Source: Massilia sp. Se16.2.3
GTDB lineage: Bacteria; Pseudomonadota; Gammaproteobacteria; Burkholderiales; Burkholderiaceae_D
Assembly (NCBI RefSeq): GCF_014171595.1
Contig: NZ_CP050451.1
Location: 1,426,001 to 1,490,000 of the forward strand
DNA: 64,000 nt
Reading direction: 5' to 3'
Part shown: positions 36,871 through 46,604 of the stretch, in pieces
Position numbering within the stretch: position 1 is the stretch's first letter
Layout of the letters: the number at the start of each line of letters is the position of its first letter
Notes under the pieces: model-generated
The model's database searches: none
Told to the model about the DNA's origin: nothing
Seen by the model: the letters and a program-made list of their open reading frames with translations, nothing else
Made by a program: the position numbers and the translations under genes

Positions 36871-37251
36871 ATGGAAGACAATAACGTACGCATCGACAAG
36901 TGGCTGTGGGCGGCGCGCTTTTTCAAGACGCGTTCGATGGCGGCCGACGCCGTCGAGCGGGGCAGGGTGCGCATCGGTGGCGAACCGGTGAAGCCAGCCC
37001 GCAACGTCAAGGTCAACGACAAGCTGGTGATCGATAACGGTTCCGATCGCTGGGAAGTGATCGTTGCCGCCGTTTCGGACAAGCGCGGCCCGGCACCGGT
37101 GGCCCGCGAGCTCTACTTTGAAACCGAAGAGAGCATCGCCAAGCGCGAGAACGACAAGACGGCGCGCCGGCTGTTCCCGGAACCGAGCCTGGACATCAAG
37201 GGGCGGCCGACCAAGCGCGACCGGCGGGCGATTTCGCGGGCGGGTGGGTAG
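36871..37251 (+). CDS. hslR: S4-domain RNA-binding heat-shock protein Hsp15
   Basis: A 126-residue S4 protein: RIDKWLWAARFFKTRSMAADAVERGRVRIGGEPVKPARNVKVNDKL is the S4 fold, followed by a basic tail (KGRPTKRDRRAISRAGG). Hsp15 binds the nascent-chain-blocked 50S subunit and helps recycle it after heat shock. Length is close to E. coli HslR (133). No frame problem. It is followed by a pair of palindromic repeats. Confidence 0.85.
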   Translation: MEDNNVRIDKWLWAARFFKTRSMAADAVERGRVRIGGEPVKPARNVKVNDKLVIDNGSDRWEVIVAAVSDKRGPAPVARELYFETEESIAKRENDKTARRLFPEPSLDIKGRPTKRDRRAISRAGG

Positions 37252-37260
37252 GATGGCATC

Positions 37261-37425
37261 GTAGGGTGGGCACGCTGTGCCCACGCGGAACGTGGTGTCA
37301 TTGACAGCTCCCTGCATTTTGCTTGCACATCACCTGCGTTAAGCGAGGCCAACACTGCTCAGATTTCCGCGTGGGCACGGAGTGCCCACCCTACACGTAG
37401 CCTGGGCACAGGGTGCCCAGGCTAC
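37261..37425. repeat. Palindromic intergenic repeat, copy 3 (BIME-like, with an extra hairpin)
   Basis: Arms at 37261-37290 and 37365-37394 are inverted and match at 28 of 30 positions (GTAGGGTGGGCAC ... GTGCCCACGCGGAA). Each arm is also a hairpin. Directly after comes a separate perfect 13-bp palindrome at 37397-37425 (GTAGCCTGGGCAC-AGG-GTGCCCAGGCTAC). Confidence 0.85.
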
Positions 37426-37507
37426 TAGAACCCCACCTCTAAGTTCCCGTTTGACATTCCACGGCCGATAGATAATAGTACGAGCGTTCGGATTTTTCGA
37501 TTCACGC

Positions 37508-37521
37508 AGGGGACAGTCATC
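37508..37521 (+). promoter_or_regulatory. Shine-Dalgarno placed for an ATC codon upstream of the TetR ATG
   Basis: AGGGGA (37508-37513) stands 5 bases before ATC (37519-37521), which is in frame with the TetR-type gene and would give INTSAKFMRKGEQT. The first ATG (37540) has no such signal. Either the ATC is a misread ATG, or a rare non-ATG start is used. Confidence 0.5.
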
Positions 37522-37539
37522 AACACTTCAGCCAAATTC

Positions 37540-38151
37540 ATGCGCAAGGGCGAGCAGACGCGGGCGGCGATTCTCGACGTCGCGCTGGAACTCGCCAGTC
37601 GGAATGGCCTGGAAGGCCTGACCATCGGCCTGCTGGCAGATCGCATGAACATGAGCAAGTCCGGCGTGTTCGCGCACTTCGGTTCGCGCGAAGACCTGCA
37701 GATGGAAGTGCTCAAGCTCTACCACCACCGTTTCGAGCAGGAAGTGTTTTTCCCCAGCGTGAAAGAGCCACGCGGTTTGCCGCGCCTGGAATCGATGTTC
37801 GCACGCTGGGTCAAGCGGGTATCGGTCGAAATCGCGTCCGGCTGTATCTATATCAGCGGCGCGGTGGAGTACGATGACCGGCCAGGCCCCATCCGCGAAG
37901 CGCTGGTGTCGATGGTGCGTGCCTGGCAAGGCGCGCTGCTGCGCTGTGTCCAGCAGACCATCGATTGCGGCGCCTTGCAGCCCGGCACCGATCCCCAGCA
38001 GCTGGTGTTCGAAATGTACGGGATGATCCTTGCCCTGCACCACGACGCACGTTTCCTGCGGATCCCTGGCGCCGTCGAGCGCGCCAACCGCGGCTTCGTG
38101 CGGCTGATCGAGAATTACCGTAATCCCACTCAAGGCCAACAAGCGGGCTGA
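37540..38151 (+). CDS. TetR/AcrR-family transcriptional regulator
   Basis: A 203-residue regulator. The N-terminal helix-turn-helix is clear: RAAILDVALELASRNGLEGLTIGLLADRMNMSKSGVFAHFGSREDLQMEVL. The C-terminal part (residues about 80-195) is a TetR ligand domain. It lies 48 bases before an acyl-CoA dehydrogenase gene and the rest of a beta-oxidation operon in the same direction. It is therefore probably the local fatty-acid-responsive repressor, as PsrA/FadR-type TetR proteins are elsewhere; this is inferred from position. The start may be 21 bases earlier, at an ATC preceded by a good Shine-Dalgarno. Confidence 0.88.
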   Translation: MRKGEQTRAAILDVALELASRNGLEGLTIGLLADRMNMSKSGVFAHFGSREDLQMEVLKLYHHRFEQEVFFPSVKEPRGLPRLESMFARWVKRVSVEIASGCIYISGAVEYDDRPGPIREALVSMVRAWQGALLRCVQQTIDCGALQPGTDPQQLVFEMYGMILALHHDARFLRIPGAVERANRGFVRLIENYRNPTQGQQAG

Positions 38152-38199
38152 TGCCCGCTTCAGTCAGTCAAATCATCTTACCTTCGTCAGGAGAAAACC

Positions 38200-39990
38200 A
38201 TGGGTCAGTACGTCGCGCCAATCCGGGATATGCAGTTCGTTCTGCACGAGTTCCTCAACGTCACCGAAGAATTCAAGAACTTGCCGGCATACCAGGAAAT
38301 CGATGCCGACATCATCAACCAGGTCCTGGAAGAAGGTGCGAAGTTCACGCAGGAAGTGCTGTTCCCGCTGAACCACTCGGGCGATCGCGAAGGCTGCCAT
38401 TTTGACGCGGCCACCAAGACCGTCACCACGCCAAAAGGCTTCAAGGAAGCCTATAAGCAGTATGTCGAAGGCGGCTGGGCGGCATTGGCTTGCGATCCGG
38501 AATACGGCGGCCAGGGCCTGCCTGTCTCGCTGAACAATTCGTTCTACGAGATGTTGAACTCGGCCAACCAGGCCTGGACCATGTACCCGGGCCTGTCGCA
38601 CGGCGCCTACGAGTGCCTGAAGGAACACGGCACCGAAGAGCAGAAGAAGTTCTACCTGCCGAAGCTGGTCTCGGGCGAGTGGACCGGCACCATGTGCCTG
38701 ACCGAAGCGCACTGCGGTACCGACCTGGGCCTGCTGCGCTCGAAGGCCGAGCCGCAAGCCGACGGCACCTATAAAATCACCGGTTCGAAGATCTTCATCT
38801 CGGCCGGCGAACACGATGTGTCGGAAAACATCGTCCACCTGGTGCTGGCACGCCTGCCAGACGCACCGGAAGGCTCGAAGGGCATCTCGCTGTTCCTGGT
38901 CCCTAAATTCCTGCCGAACGCGGACGGTTCGATCGGCGAACGCAACCCGATCTTCTGCGGCGCCATCGAAGAAAAGATGGGCATCCACGGCAACTCGACC
39001 TGCCAGATGAACCTGGACGGCGCCGTCGGCACCCTGATCGGCCAGCCGCATAAAGGCCTGAACGCGATGTTCGTGTTCATGAACGCCGCCCGCCTGGGCG
39101 TGGGCATGCAGTCGCTCGGCCTGACCGAAGTGGCTTACCAGAACGCCCTGGTCTACGCGAAAGACCGCATCCAGATGCGTTCGCTGTCGGGCCCGAAAGC
39201 ACCGGACAAGCCGGCCGACCCGATCATCGTGCACCCGGACGTGCGCCGCATGCTGCTCACCGCCAAGGCCTATGCCGAAGGCGCCCGCGCGCTGACCTCG
39301 TACATCGCGCTGCAGATCGACCGCGAACTGAACCACCCGGACGAAGAAGTGCGCAAGGCCGCCGCCGGCGAAGTCGCGCTGCTGACCCCGATCGTCAAGG
39401 CTTTCATTACCGACAACGGCTGGATCGCTACCTCGGAAGCGATGCAGGTCTACGGCGGCCACGGCTACATCAGCGAGTGGGGCATGGAGCAGTACGTGCG
39501 TGACGCGCGCATCAACATGATCTACGAAGGCACCAACACCGTGCAGTCGCTCGACCTGCTGGGCCGCAAGATCCTGATGGACAACGGCACCAAACTGCGC
39601 GCCTTCGGCGAGAAGATCAAGAACTTCGTCGAAGAGAACGGCCTGGACGAAAACATGTCCGAATTCGTGACGCCGCTTGGCGAACTGGGCGAAAAAGTCA
39701 CCAAGCTGACCATGGAAATCGGCATGAAGGCCTTCCAGAACCAGGATGAAGTCGGCGCCGCCGCCGTGCCTTACCTGCGCGTGGTCGGTCACCTGGTGTT
39801 TTCCTACTTCTTCGCCCAGATGGCGAAGATCGCGCTGGCCAAGAAAGACTCGGGCGACAAGTTCTACGAAGCCAAGCTGCACACGGCGCGCTTCTACTTC
39901 GCCCGCCTGTACCCGGAAACCGCCATGCTGATCCGCCAGGCACGTTCGGGCGCGAGCAACCTGCTGGCGCTCGACGCCGACCTGTTCTAA
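38200..39990 (+). CDS. Acyl-CoA dehydrogenase (long, with C-terminal domain)
   Basis: A 596-residue FAD enzyme introducing the trans-2 double bond in acyl-CoA. It is of the long type with an N-terminal extension, the flavin and substrate core (TEAHCGTDLGLLRSKAEPQ, YKITGSKIFISAGEHD), the region with the catalytic Glu and adjacent YEGTNTVQSLDLLGRKIL, and an extra C-terminal domain. It starts a four-gene fatty-acid degradation unit and is followed after 21 bases by the bifunctional hydratase/dehydrogenase. GTCAGGAGA lies just upstream of the ATG. Frame intact and codons highly biased, consistent with high expression. Confidence 0.95.
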   Translation: MGQYVAPIRDMQFVLHEFLNVTEEFKNLPAYQEIDADIINQVLEEGAKFTQEVLFPLNHSGDREGCHFDAATKTVTTPKGFKEAYKQYVEGGWAALACDPEYGGQGLPVSLNNSFYEMLNSANQAWTMYPGLSHGAYECLKEHGTEEQKKFYLPKLVSGEWTGTMCLTEAHCGTDLGLLRSKAEPQADGTYKITGSKIFISAGEHDVSENIVHLVLARLPDAPEGSKGISLFLVPKFLPNADGSIGERNPIFCGAIEEKMGIHGNSTCQMNLDGAVGTLIGQPHKGLNAMFVFMNAARLGVGMQSLGLTEVAYQNALVYAKDRIQMRSLSGPKAPDKPADPIIVHPDVRRMLLTAKAYAEGARALTSYIALQIDRELNHPDEEVRKAAAGEVALLTPIVKAFITDNGWIATSEAMQVYGGHGYISEWGMEQYVRDARINMIYEGTNTVQSLDLLGRKILMDNGTKLRAFGEKIKNFVEENGLDENMSEFVTPLGELGEKVTKLTMEIGMKAFQNQDEVGAAAVPYLRVVGHLVFSYFFAQMAKIALAKKDSGDKFYEAKLHTARFYFARLYPETAMLIRQARSGASNLLALDADLF

Positions 39991-40011
39991 GAACTTCTAG
40001 GGATAAAAACC

Positions 40012-42408
40012 ATGACCAATTTCACCGTCAAGAAAGTCGCCGTCCTGGGCGCGGGCGTGATGGGCGCGCAGATCGCTGCGCACTGCATCAACGCCAAGGT
40101 GCCTGTCGTCCTGTTCGACCTGCCTGCCAAGGAAGGTAACAAGAACGGTATCGTCCTGAAGGCCATCGAAGGCCTGAAGAAGCTGTCGCCAGCCCCGCTG
40201 GGCAACAAGGAAGACGCAGCGCTGATCGAAGTCGCCAACTACGAGGACAACCTCGACGTGCTGCTTGGCTGCGACCTGATCATCGAAGCGATCGCCGAGC
40301 GCATGGACTGGAAGCACGACCTGTACAAGAAGGTCGCGCCGCACATTGCGCCGAACGCCATCTTCGCGTCCAACACCTCGGGCCTGTCGATCAACAAGCT
40401 GGCCGAGGGTTTCGGCGACGAGCTGAAAGCGCGCTTCTGCGGCGTGCACTTCTTCAACCCGCCGCGCTACATGCACCTGGTCGAACTGATCCCGACCACG
40501 TCGACCAATCCGGAAATCCTCGACCAGCTCGAGACCTTCCTGACCTCGGTGCTCGGCAAGGGCGTCGTGCGTGCGAAAGACACGCCGAACTTCATCGCCA
40601 ACCGCGTCGGCATCTTCGGCATGCTGGCCACCATCCACGAAGCCGAGAAATTCGGTTTGTCGGTGGACGTGGTCGACGACCTGACCGGCGCCAAGCTGGG
40701 CCGTGCCAAGTCGGGTACCTTCCGTACCGCCGACGTCGTCGGCCTGGACACGATGGGCCACGTCATCAAGACCATGCAGGACAACCTGCAGGACGACCCG
40801 TTCTTCGCCGTCTACAAGACGCCGGACGTGCTGGCCAAGCTGATCGAGAAGGGCGCGCTGGGCCAGAAGGCCGGCGGCGGCTTCTACAAAAAGGTCGGTA
40901 AAGAGATCCAGCGCCTCGACTTCGCTACCGGCGAATACGTCGCCGGCGGCGCGAAAGCGGCCGACATCGTCGCCCGCATTCTGAAGGAAAAGGATCCGGT
41001 CAAGAAGTTCAAGGCCATGCGCGAATCGACCAACCCGCAGGCACAGTTCCTGTGGGCGATCTTCCGCGACGCCTTCCACTACATCGCGATCCACCTGGAC
41101 ACCATCGCCGACAACGCACGCGACATCGACTTCGCCATGCGCTGGGGCTTCGGCTGGAGCGTGGGCCCCTTCGAGACCTGGCAAGCCGCCGGCTGGACGC
41201 AGATCGCCGAATGGGTAAAAGAGGATATCGAAGCCGGCAAGGCGCTGACCAATGCTCCGCTGCCAGCCTGGGTCTTCGAAGGACAAGTCGCCGAGAAGGG
41301 CGTGCACACCCCTGAAGGTTCCTATTCCGCCGCCTCGAACAGCTACGTGCCGCGTTCGAACCTGGCCGTCTACGAGCGCCAGGCCTTCCGTGCACCGGTG
41401 CTGGGCGCCGGCGTCACGGACGCAAAAACCGCCGGCACCACCGTGTTCGAGGACGACTCGGTGCGCCTGTGGCACAGCGGCGACGATGTGCTGATCATCT
41501 CGCTGAAAACCAAGATGCACGTCATCGGTGACGGCGTCATCGAAGGCCTGAAGCGCGGCCTGGCGGAAGCCGAGGCGAACTTCAAGGGCCTGGTGATCTG
41601 GAATACCGACGCGACCGAAGGCGGTGCCTTCTCGGCCGGCGCCGACCTGCAATCGGCCATGCCTGCCTTCATGGCCGGCGGCGCGAAAGCGATGGACCCG
41701 ATCGTCAAGAAGCTGCAGGACACCTTCATGCAGATGAAGTACTCGAACGTGCCGGTCGTTGCGGCTGTTGCCGGCCTGGCGCTGGGCGGTGGCTGCGAGA
41801 TGGCCCTGCACGCTTCAAAACGTGTCGCTTCGATCGAGTCCTACATTGGTCTCGTCGAAGTCGGTGTCGGCCTGGTGCCGGCCGGCGGCGGCCTGAAGGA
41901 AGCGGCAGTGCGCGCCTTCACCGAAGCCAAGGGCAACGACATCCTGCAATTCCTGAAGACCGGTTTCACCAACGCGGCCACCGCGCAGGTGTCGAAGTCG
42001 GCACTGGAAGCCAAGGCGATGGGCTACCTGAAGGAAGACGACATCATCGTCTTCAACCCGTACGAACTGCTGCACGTGGCGAAAGTCACCGCGCGCTCGA
42101 TGTTCGACGCAGGCTACCGCGCACCGATGCAGCGCCCGGTCACCGTCACCGGCCGCTACGGCTGGGCGACGATCCGCGGCCAGCTGGTCAACATGCGTGA
42201 CGGCGGCTTCATCTCGGCCCACGATTACAAGCTGGGCGACATGATCGCCGAGATCGTGTCGGGCGGCGACATCGACCAGGGCAGCGTCGTGTCCGAGCAG
42301 TGGCTGCTGGACATGGAACGCAAGGCTTTCATCGAACTGCTGAACCACCCGAAGACGCAAGAGCGGATCATGGGCATGATGCAGACCGGCAAGCCAGTGC
42401 GGAACTAA
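40012..42408 (+). CDS. 3-hydroxyacyl-CoA dehydrogenase / enoyl-CoA hydratase (FadN-type order)
   Basis: A 798-residue bifunctional enzyme for steps two and three of beta-oxidation. The NAD-binding domain comes first (KVAVLGAGVMGAQIAAHCIN). The dehydrogenase C-terminal domains follow, with HFFNPPRYMHLVELIP and ANRVGIFGMLATIHEAE. The crotonase-like domain is last (AFSAGADLQSA, AGLALGGGCEMALHA, LVEVGVGLVPAGGGLKE). This order is that of FadN and opposite to E. coli FadB, where the hydratase is N-terminal. It sits between the acyl-CoA dehydrogenase and thiolase genes. Confidence 0.95.
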   Translation: MTNFTVKKVAVLGAGVMGAQIAAHCINAKVPVVLFDLPAKEGNKNGIVLKAIEGLKKLSPAPLGNKEDAALIEVANYEDNLDVLLGCDLIIEAIAERMDWKHDLYKKVAPHIAPNAIFASNTSGLSINKLAEGFGDELKARFCGVHFFNPPRYMHLVELIPTTSTNPEILDQLETFLTSVLGKGVVRAKDTPNFIANRVGIFGMLATIHEAEKFGLSVDVVDDLTGAKLGRAKSGTFRTADVVGLDTMGHVIKTMQDNLQDDPFFAVYKTPDVLAKLIEKGALGQKAGGGFYKKVGKEIQRLDFATGEYVAGGAKAADIVARILKEKDPVKKFKAMRESTNPQAQFLWAIFRDAFHYIAIHLDTIADNARDIDFAMRWGFGWSVGPFETWQAAGWTQIAEWVKEDIEAGKALTNAPLPAWVFEGQVAEKGVHTPEGSYSAASNSYVPRSNLAVYERQAFRAPVLGAGVTDAKTAGTTVFEDDSVRLWHSGDDVLIISLKTKMHVIGDGVIEGLKRGLAEAEANFKGLVIWNTDATEGGAFSAGADLQSAMPAFMAGGAKAMDPIVKKLQDTFMQMKYSNVPVVAAVAGLALGGGCEMALHASKRVASIESYIGLVEVGVGLVPAGGGLKEAAVRAFTEAKGNDILQFLKTGFTNAATAQVSKSALEAKAMGYLKEDDIIVFNPYELLHVAKVTARSMFDAGYRAPMQRPVTVTGRYGWATIRGQLVNMRDGGFISAHDYKLGDMIAEIVSGGDIDQGSVVSEQWLLDMERKAFIELLNHPKTQERIMGMMQTGKPVRN

Positions 42409-42432
42409 CGCTGAACATACAGGACGACTAAC

Positions 42433-43629
42433 ATGAGCAAACAACTTCAAGACGCATACATCGTCGCAGCGACCCGCACCCCGATCGGTAAGGCGCCGCG
42501 CGGCATGTTCAAGACCACCCGCCCGGACGACCTGCTGGTTGCCGCGATCCGTGGTGCGATGGCCGCCGTGCCGAACCTGGATCCGGCACTGATCGTCGAC
42601 GCCATCGTCGGCTGCTCGTTCCCGGAAGCCGAGCAGGGCTTCAACATCGCCCGTAACTCGGTGGTGCTGGCTGGCCTGCCGAATACCGTCGGCGGTGTGA
42701 CCGTCAACCGCTACTGCGCTTCGGGCATCACGGCCCTGGCCATGGCGGCGGACCGCATCCGCGTCGGCGAAGCCGACGTGATGATCGCCGGCGGCGTCGA
42801 ATCGATGTCGATGGTGCCGATGATGGGCCACCACCCGTCGATCAACATGGACACGTTCAGGGACGAGAACGTGGGCCTGGCCTACGGCATGGGCCTGACC
42901 GCGGAAAAGGTCGCCCAGCAGTGGAAAGTGTCGCGCGAAGACCAGGATGCCTTTGGCCTGGAATCGCACCGCCGCGCCATCGCTGCCCAGCAGGCAGGCT
43001 ACTTCAAGGACGAGATCACCCCGGTCGAGATCATCACCCGCACGCCGAACCTGGCCACCGGTGAAGTATCGGTCAAGCGCCGCACCGTCGACATGGACGA
43101 AGGCCCGCGCGCCGACGCCAGCCCGGAAGGCATGGCCAAGCTGAAACCGGTCTTCGCCGCCAAGGGTACCGTCACCGCTGCGACCTCGTCGCAGATGTCG
43201 GACGGCGCCGGCGCCCTGATCGTCGTCAGCGAAAAGATCCTGCGCGAGCACAACCTGACCCCGCTGGCCAAGTTCTCCTCGTTCGCCGTGCGCGGCGTGC
43301 CGCCGGAAATCATGGGCATCGGCCCGAAAGAGGCGATTCCTGCCGCCTTGCGCGCCGCCGGCATCACCCAGGACCAGCTGGACTGGATCGAGCTGAACGA
43401 AGCGTTTGCAGCACAGGCGCTGGCCGTCATTCGTGACCTCGGCCTGGACACCAGCAAGGTCAACCCGATGGGCGGCGCGATCGCTCTCGGCCACCCGCTG
43501 GGCGCCACCGGTGCGATCCGCGCCGCGACCGTCGTGCACGCACTGCGCCGCAACAGCCTGAAGTACGGCATGGTGACGATGTGCGTCGGCGCCGGCATGG
43601 GCGCGGCTGGTATCATCGAGCGCGTTTAA
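42433..43629 (+). CDS. Acetyl-CoA C-acyltransferase (thiolase)
   Basis: A 398-residue degradative thiolase (FadA type) that releases acetyl-CoA in the last beta-oxidation step. The acylated cysteine is in VNRYCASGITA near residue 95. The other active-site motifs are ALGHPLGATGA (His near 356) and MCVGAGMGAAG (Cys near 386). It follows the bifunctional enzyme by 24 bases. The stop is 55 bases before a palindromic repeat that separates it from the last gene of the group. Confidence 0.95.
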   Translation: MSKQLQDAYIVAATRTPIGKAPRGMFKTTRPDDLLVAAIRGAMAAVPNLDPALIVDAIVGCSFPEAEQGFNIARNSVVLAGLPNTVGGVTVNRYCASGITALAMAADRIRVGEADVMIAGGVESMSMVPMMGHHPSINMDTFRDENVGLAYGMGLTAEKVAQQWKVSREDQDAFGLESHRRAIAAQQAGYFKDEITPVEIITRTPNLATGEVSVKRRTVDMDEGPRADASPEGMAKLKPVFAAKGTVTAATSSQMSDGAGALIVVSEKILREHNLTPLAKFSSFAVRGVPPEIMGIGPKEAIPAALRAAGITQDQLDWIELNEAFAAQALAVIRDLGLDTSKVNPMGGAIALGHPLGATGAIRAATVVHALRRNSLKYGMVTMCVGAGMGAAGIIERV

Positions 43630-43684
43630 TTTTCGGCCGTGGCCGTGGCCGTGTCAGCGTGTTGCGTTGATGCGGCTTGTAATC

Positions 43685-43741
43685 CGCGTGGGCATGAATG
43701 CCCGCCCTACCGAACCGTAGGGTGGGCACTCCGTGCCCACG
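43685..43741. repeat. Palindromic intergenic repeat, copy 4
   Basis: Inverted arms at 43685-43710 (ending GCCCGCCCTAC) and 43717-43741 (starting GTAGGGTGGGCAC), with a 6-base spacer. It lies within an apparent operon, between the thiolase and enoyl-CoA hydratase genes, where it may stabilise or attenuate the transcript. Confidence 0.8.
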
Positions 43742-43795
43742 CTGTCTTTCGTGCTTCCGAAAACCACCAATGATTCGCCACTGGGGACACAAGAA

Positions 43796-44569
43796 ATGAG
43801 CATCCAAACCACCAAAACCGACGGCATCCTGAGCATCGAATTCGACCGCCTCGAGCGCAAGAACGCCATCACCGGCGCCATGTACACCACCATGGCCGAG
43901 GCCCTGCTGGACGCGGAACAGGACCCGCAAGTGCGCGCCGTCCTGATCACCGGCAAACCGGAAATCTTCACCGCCGGTAACGACCTCGATGACTTCCTGA
44001 ATAATGTGGGCGCAGGCGCCATGACCGAAGACCGCCCGGTGTTCCAGTTCATGAAGGCCCTCGAAGGCTGCACCAAGCCCGTGGTAGCGGCAGTCGCCGG
44101 CGCGGCCGTCGGCATCGGCACCACGATGCTGATGCACTGCGACCTGGTCTATGCGGCCGACAACGCCAAATTCTCGATGCCTTTCACCCAGCTCGGCCTG
44201 TGCCCGGAATTCGCGTCCTCGCTGCTGGTGGCACAAGCTGCCGGCTACACCCGTGCGGCCGAAAAGCTGATGCTGGGCGAAGCCTTCGGCGCCCAGGAAG
44301 CGCTTGAAATGGGTATCGTCGCCCGCGTGCTGCCGGCCGCCGAACTGGTCGCCTTCGCCCGCGCCCAAGCCGCCAAGCTCGTCGCCCTGCCGGCCGCCTC
44401 GATCCGCGCCACCAAGGCCCTGATGCGCCGCCCACGCGCCGCCATCGTCGCCGATACCATCGGCGTCGAAAACAAGCAGTTCAGCGCGATGCTGGTCGGC
44501 CCGGAAGCGAAGGAAGCGTTTACCGCCTTCTTCCAGAAGCGCAAACCGGACTTTTCGAAGTTCGACTGA
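43796..44569 (+). CDS. Enoyl-CoA hydratase/isomerase family protein
   Basis: A 257-residue crotonase-fold enzyme: FDRLERKNAITGAMY, the oxyanion-hole segments ITGKPEIFTAGNDLDDF and AAVAGAAVGIGTTMLMHCD, then FTQLGLCPEFASSLL. The position normally holding one catalytic Glu reads PEF, which suits an isomerase or hydratase of the ECI/ECH group. The ATG at 43796 follows GGGGAC at 9-14 bases. It ends the beta-oxidation unit after a palindromic repeat, and could handle double-bond positions that the bifunctional enzyme cannot. Confidence 0.9.
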   Translation: MSIQTTKTDGILSIEFDRLERKNAITGAMYTTMAEALLDAEQDPQVRAVLITGKPEIFTAGNDLDDFLNNVGAGAMTEDRPVFQFMKALEGCTKPVVAAVAGAAVGIGTTMLMHCDLVYAADNAKFSMPFTQLGLCPEFASSLLVAQAAGYTRAAEKLMLGEAFGAQEALEMGIVARVLPAAELVAFARAQAAKLVALPAASIRATKALMRRPRAAIVADTIGVENKQFSAMLVGPEAKEAFTAFFQKRKPDFSKFD

Positions 44570-44653
44570 TGTGAACGAAGCGTACTGCCCGCAGATGGGC
44601 AGTGCGCTCCGGTGCGACTCCGCTTCCTTGCCTTTCCTCGCTTGCCGAGGCCT

Positions 44654-46604
44654 CTACTCGGCGCCGAGTGCGATCCTTCCCTCACCCAGCACCACGCTGC
44701 CCTCGACGCCGGCCGTTGCCACCTGCGCCGTGCCGGCTTTCGCCCCCCGCGCTTGCGCCATTGTCGTAGTCGACCACCTCGCGCTGTGTCCCCGGCTCGC
44801 TATGCGCGATGCGCACGTGGATCCGGTCCTTGCCGCCCGTTTTTGCACCGGCCGTCGCCGTGAGCGTGAAGCGGTAGCCTACCTTGCCGTTGACGCTGCC
44901 CTGGCCTGCGTACTGGACGCGCGTGCCATCGTTCGTCACCGACTCGACCTGGCTGCTGCGCAGCGCCATGCCGGCGACGTTCACTTCGACCGCGGCCTTG
45001 CGCGCGCCGGGTCCCTCGGACAGGAAGGCGAAGTTGCCGATCGACGGCTTGCGCACGCCCGGCGTGACCGTGGCGGCAGGCGCGGCGAACGCACCTTCGC
45101 CGGCGATGGCGGCGCCGGTGCCGCTGACGATGACCTTGCGTTCCACGCTACTGCTCTTGCCGCTGCTATCCGTGAGGGTCAGGCGCGCGGTGTAGATGCC
45201 GGCGGCGCGGTAGGCGTGCTGGCCGCTGACGCTGCCGGTGCCACCCCGTTCGCTGACGGTGCCGACCGTCTTGCTGCCGTCGCCCCAGGACCAGACGGCC
45301 TTGTGCGTGTCGCGCAGGTCGACGTCCGTGAAGCCGGCCGAGAACGAGAGCAGGGCATTCGCGCGCGCCGAATCCGTGTATTTGACGGGGCCTGCCACCG
45401 GCGCCAGTGCATGGCAGGTGTTCGGTACCAGCAGCACCAGGGTACCGGCATTGGTGGCGGCGACGATGGTCCCGTTGTCGTTGATGGCCATGCCGCTAAA
45501 CAGCGTCAGCTCGGGCGGCGCACCCACGACGCGGGAGGTGAGGTCGACGAAGCCGCCGCTGCGCGTCCACAGGTAGCCGCGGCCGTTCAGGCTGCCGACC
45601 ACCTGGCCGCGGTTGTTGACGTCTGCCACGTCCGACGAATCCACGGCGGGCGTCCCGACCAAGAGCAAGCCGCTGTCACGGCTCCAGATAAAGCCGTTCC
45701 TGTCGACCGGGGAAGAATACAGTTGCCCGATCACGAGTCCCTTTTCGTTGATCTGATCCGCCCAGGACAGGTAGGAAGGCTCGGTGCCCAGGCCCTGCAA
45801 GCCGCCTGCCCGTGTCCAGAAGAAGGCCTGGTCGCTCAGCCGCGCGTCGAACGCGGCGCCGCCAACGATCTGGCCGGCGCTATTGATGTCGTACCCGATC
45901 GAGGCGATGCTGGGGAAGCTGTTGAGGGGGATCACGCCGCCGCCGGCCGGCCATTTGACGGCCAGGGTCAGGAGCGGCCCCGCGGCTTCGTCGGAAAAGC
46001 CAGTAGCAGTCCCGGCATCGTTGATCGCGAGGGCAGACGAGCTCGCCGTGGGGCCGAGCGAGCCGAGATCGACCATCCCGGTGTGGGGGCTCCAGCGGAA
46101 AGCGTGGAAAATCGGCGACGCGCCGGAGAAACGCGCCGCACCGACGACCTGGCCCTTTTCGTTGATGCCGTTTGCGCTCGAATACCCGGCTCCAGGCCTG
46201 TTGAGGTCGACCAGGCCGCTGTGCCTGCTCCAGCGGAAAGCGTGATACAGCCCTTCGGTGGCCGTCGATGCCGTCCCGGCAACCTGCCCCTGCTCGTTGA
46301 GTGCGCTGGCGAAGGAGTCCGGTCCTCCGAAGGTACCCAGGTCGCGCACGATTGCTCCGTCATAGAACCGCGCGCGCGGATTGTCACCGACGAACTCGGT
46401 GAACGCCACCTGGCCCCTGTTGTTGATGCCAGCAGGGAAACTGTTGGGCGCTAGCGGGACGACACGGTAGGTCGCCGGCGCCGAGGCGGGAGCGGCAGCG
46501 ATGGCGCTGCCCAGTCCCATCGTGGCGCAGGCCGTGGCGACGAGGGAAGCGAGCCGCCAGCGCTGCGGACCGCGCGCCGGACCGTTTGCAGTTCTCATTT
46601 GCAT
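44654..46604 (-). CDS. Secreted HAF-repeat protein with PKD domain
   Basis: A protein of about 650 residues. The export signal is LASLVATACATMGLGSAIAAA. About seven HAF-type repeats follow, each pairing 'NxxGQVVG' with 'AFxWxxxxGxxDLG' (for example GINEKGQVVGAARFSG and FRWSPHTGMVDLGSLG). A PKD-like domain comes next at about residues 420-505 (FTDVDLRDTHKAVWSWGDGS), then a C-terminal beta domain. The start is the ATG at 46604 with a perfect AGGAGG 6-11 bases upstream. One extra G in a run of six near 44747 shifts the end; correcting it yields VATAGVEGSVVLGEGRIALG and a stop at 44654. It is probably a surface or extracellular protein. The function is unknown. Confidence 0.78.

Noticed and set aside
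44571..46454. 627-codon plus-strand frame opposite the HAF-repeat gene
   Set aside because: The minus strand has a signal peptide, regular repeats, PKD motif and a perfect Shine-Dalgarno; the plus frame has none.
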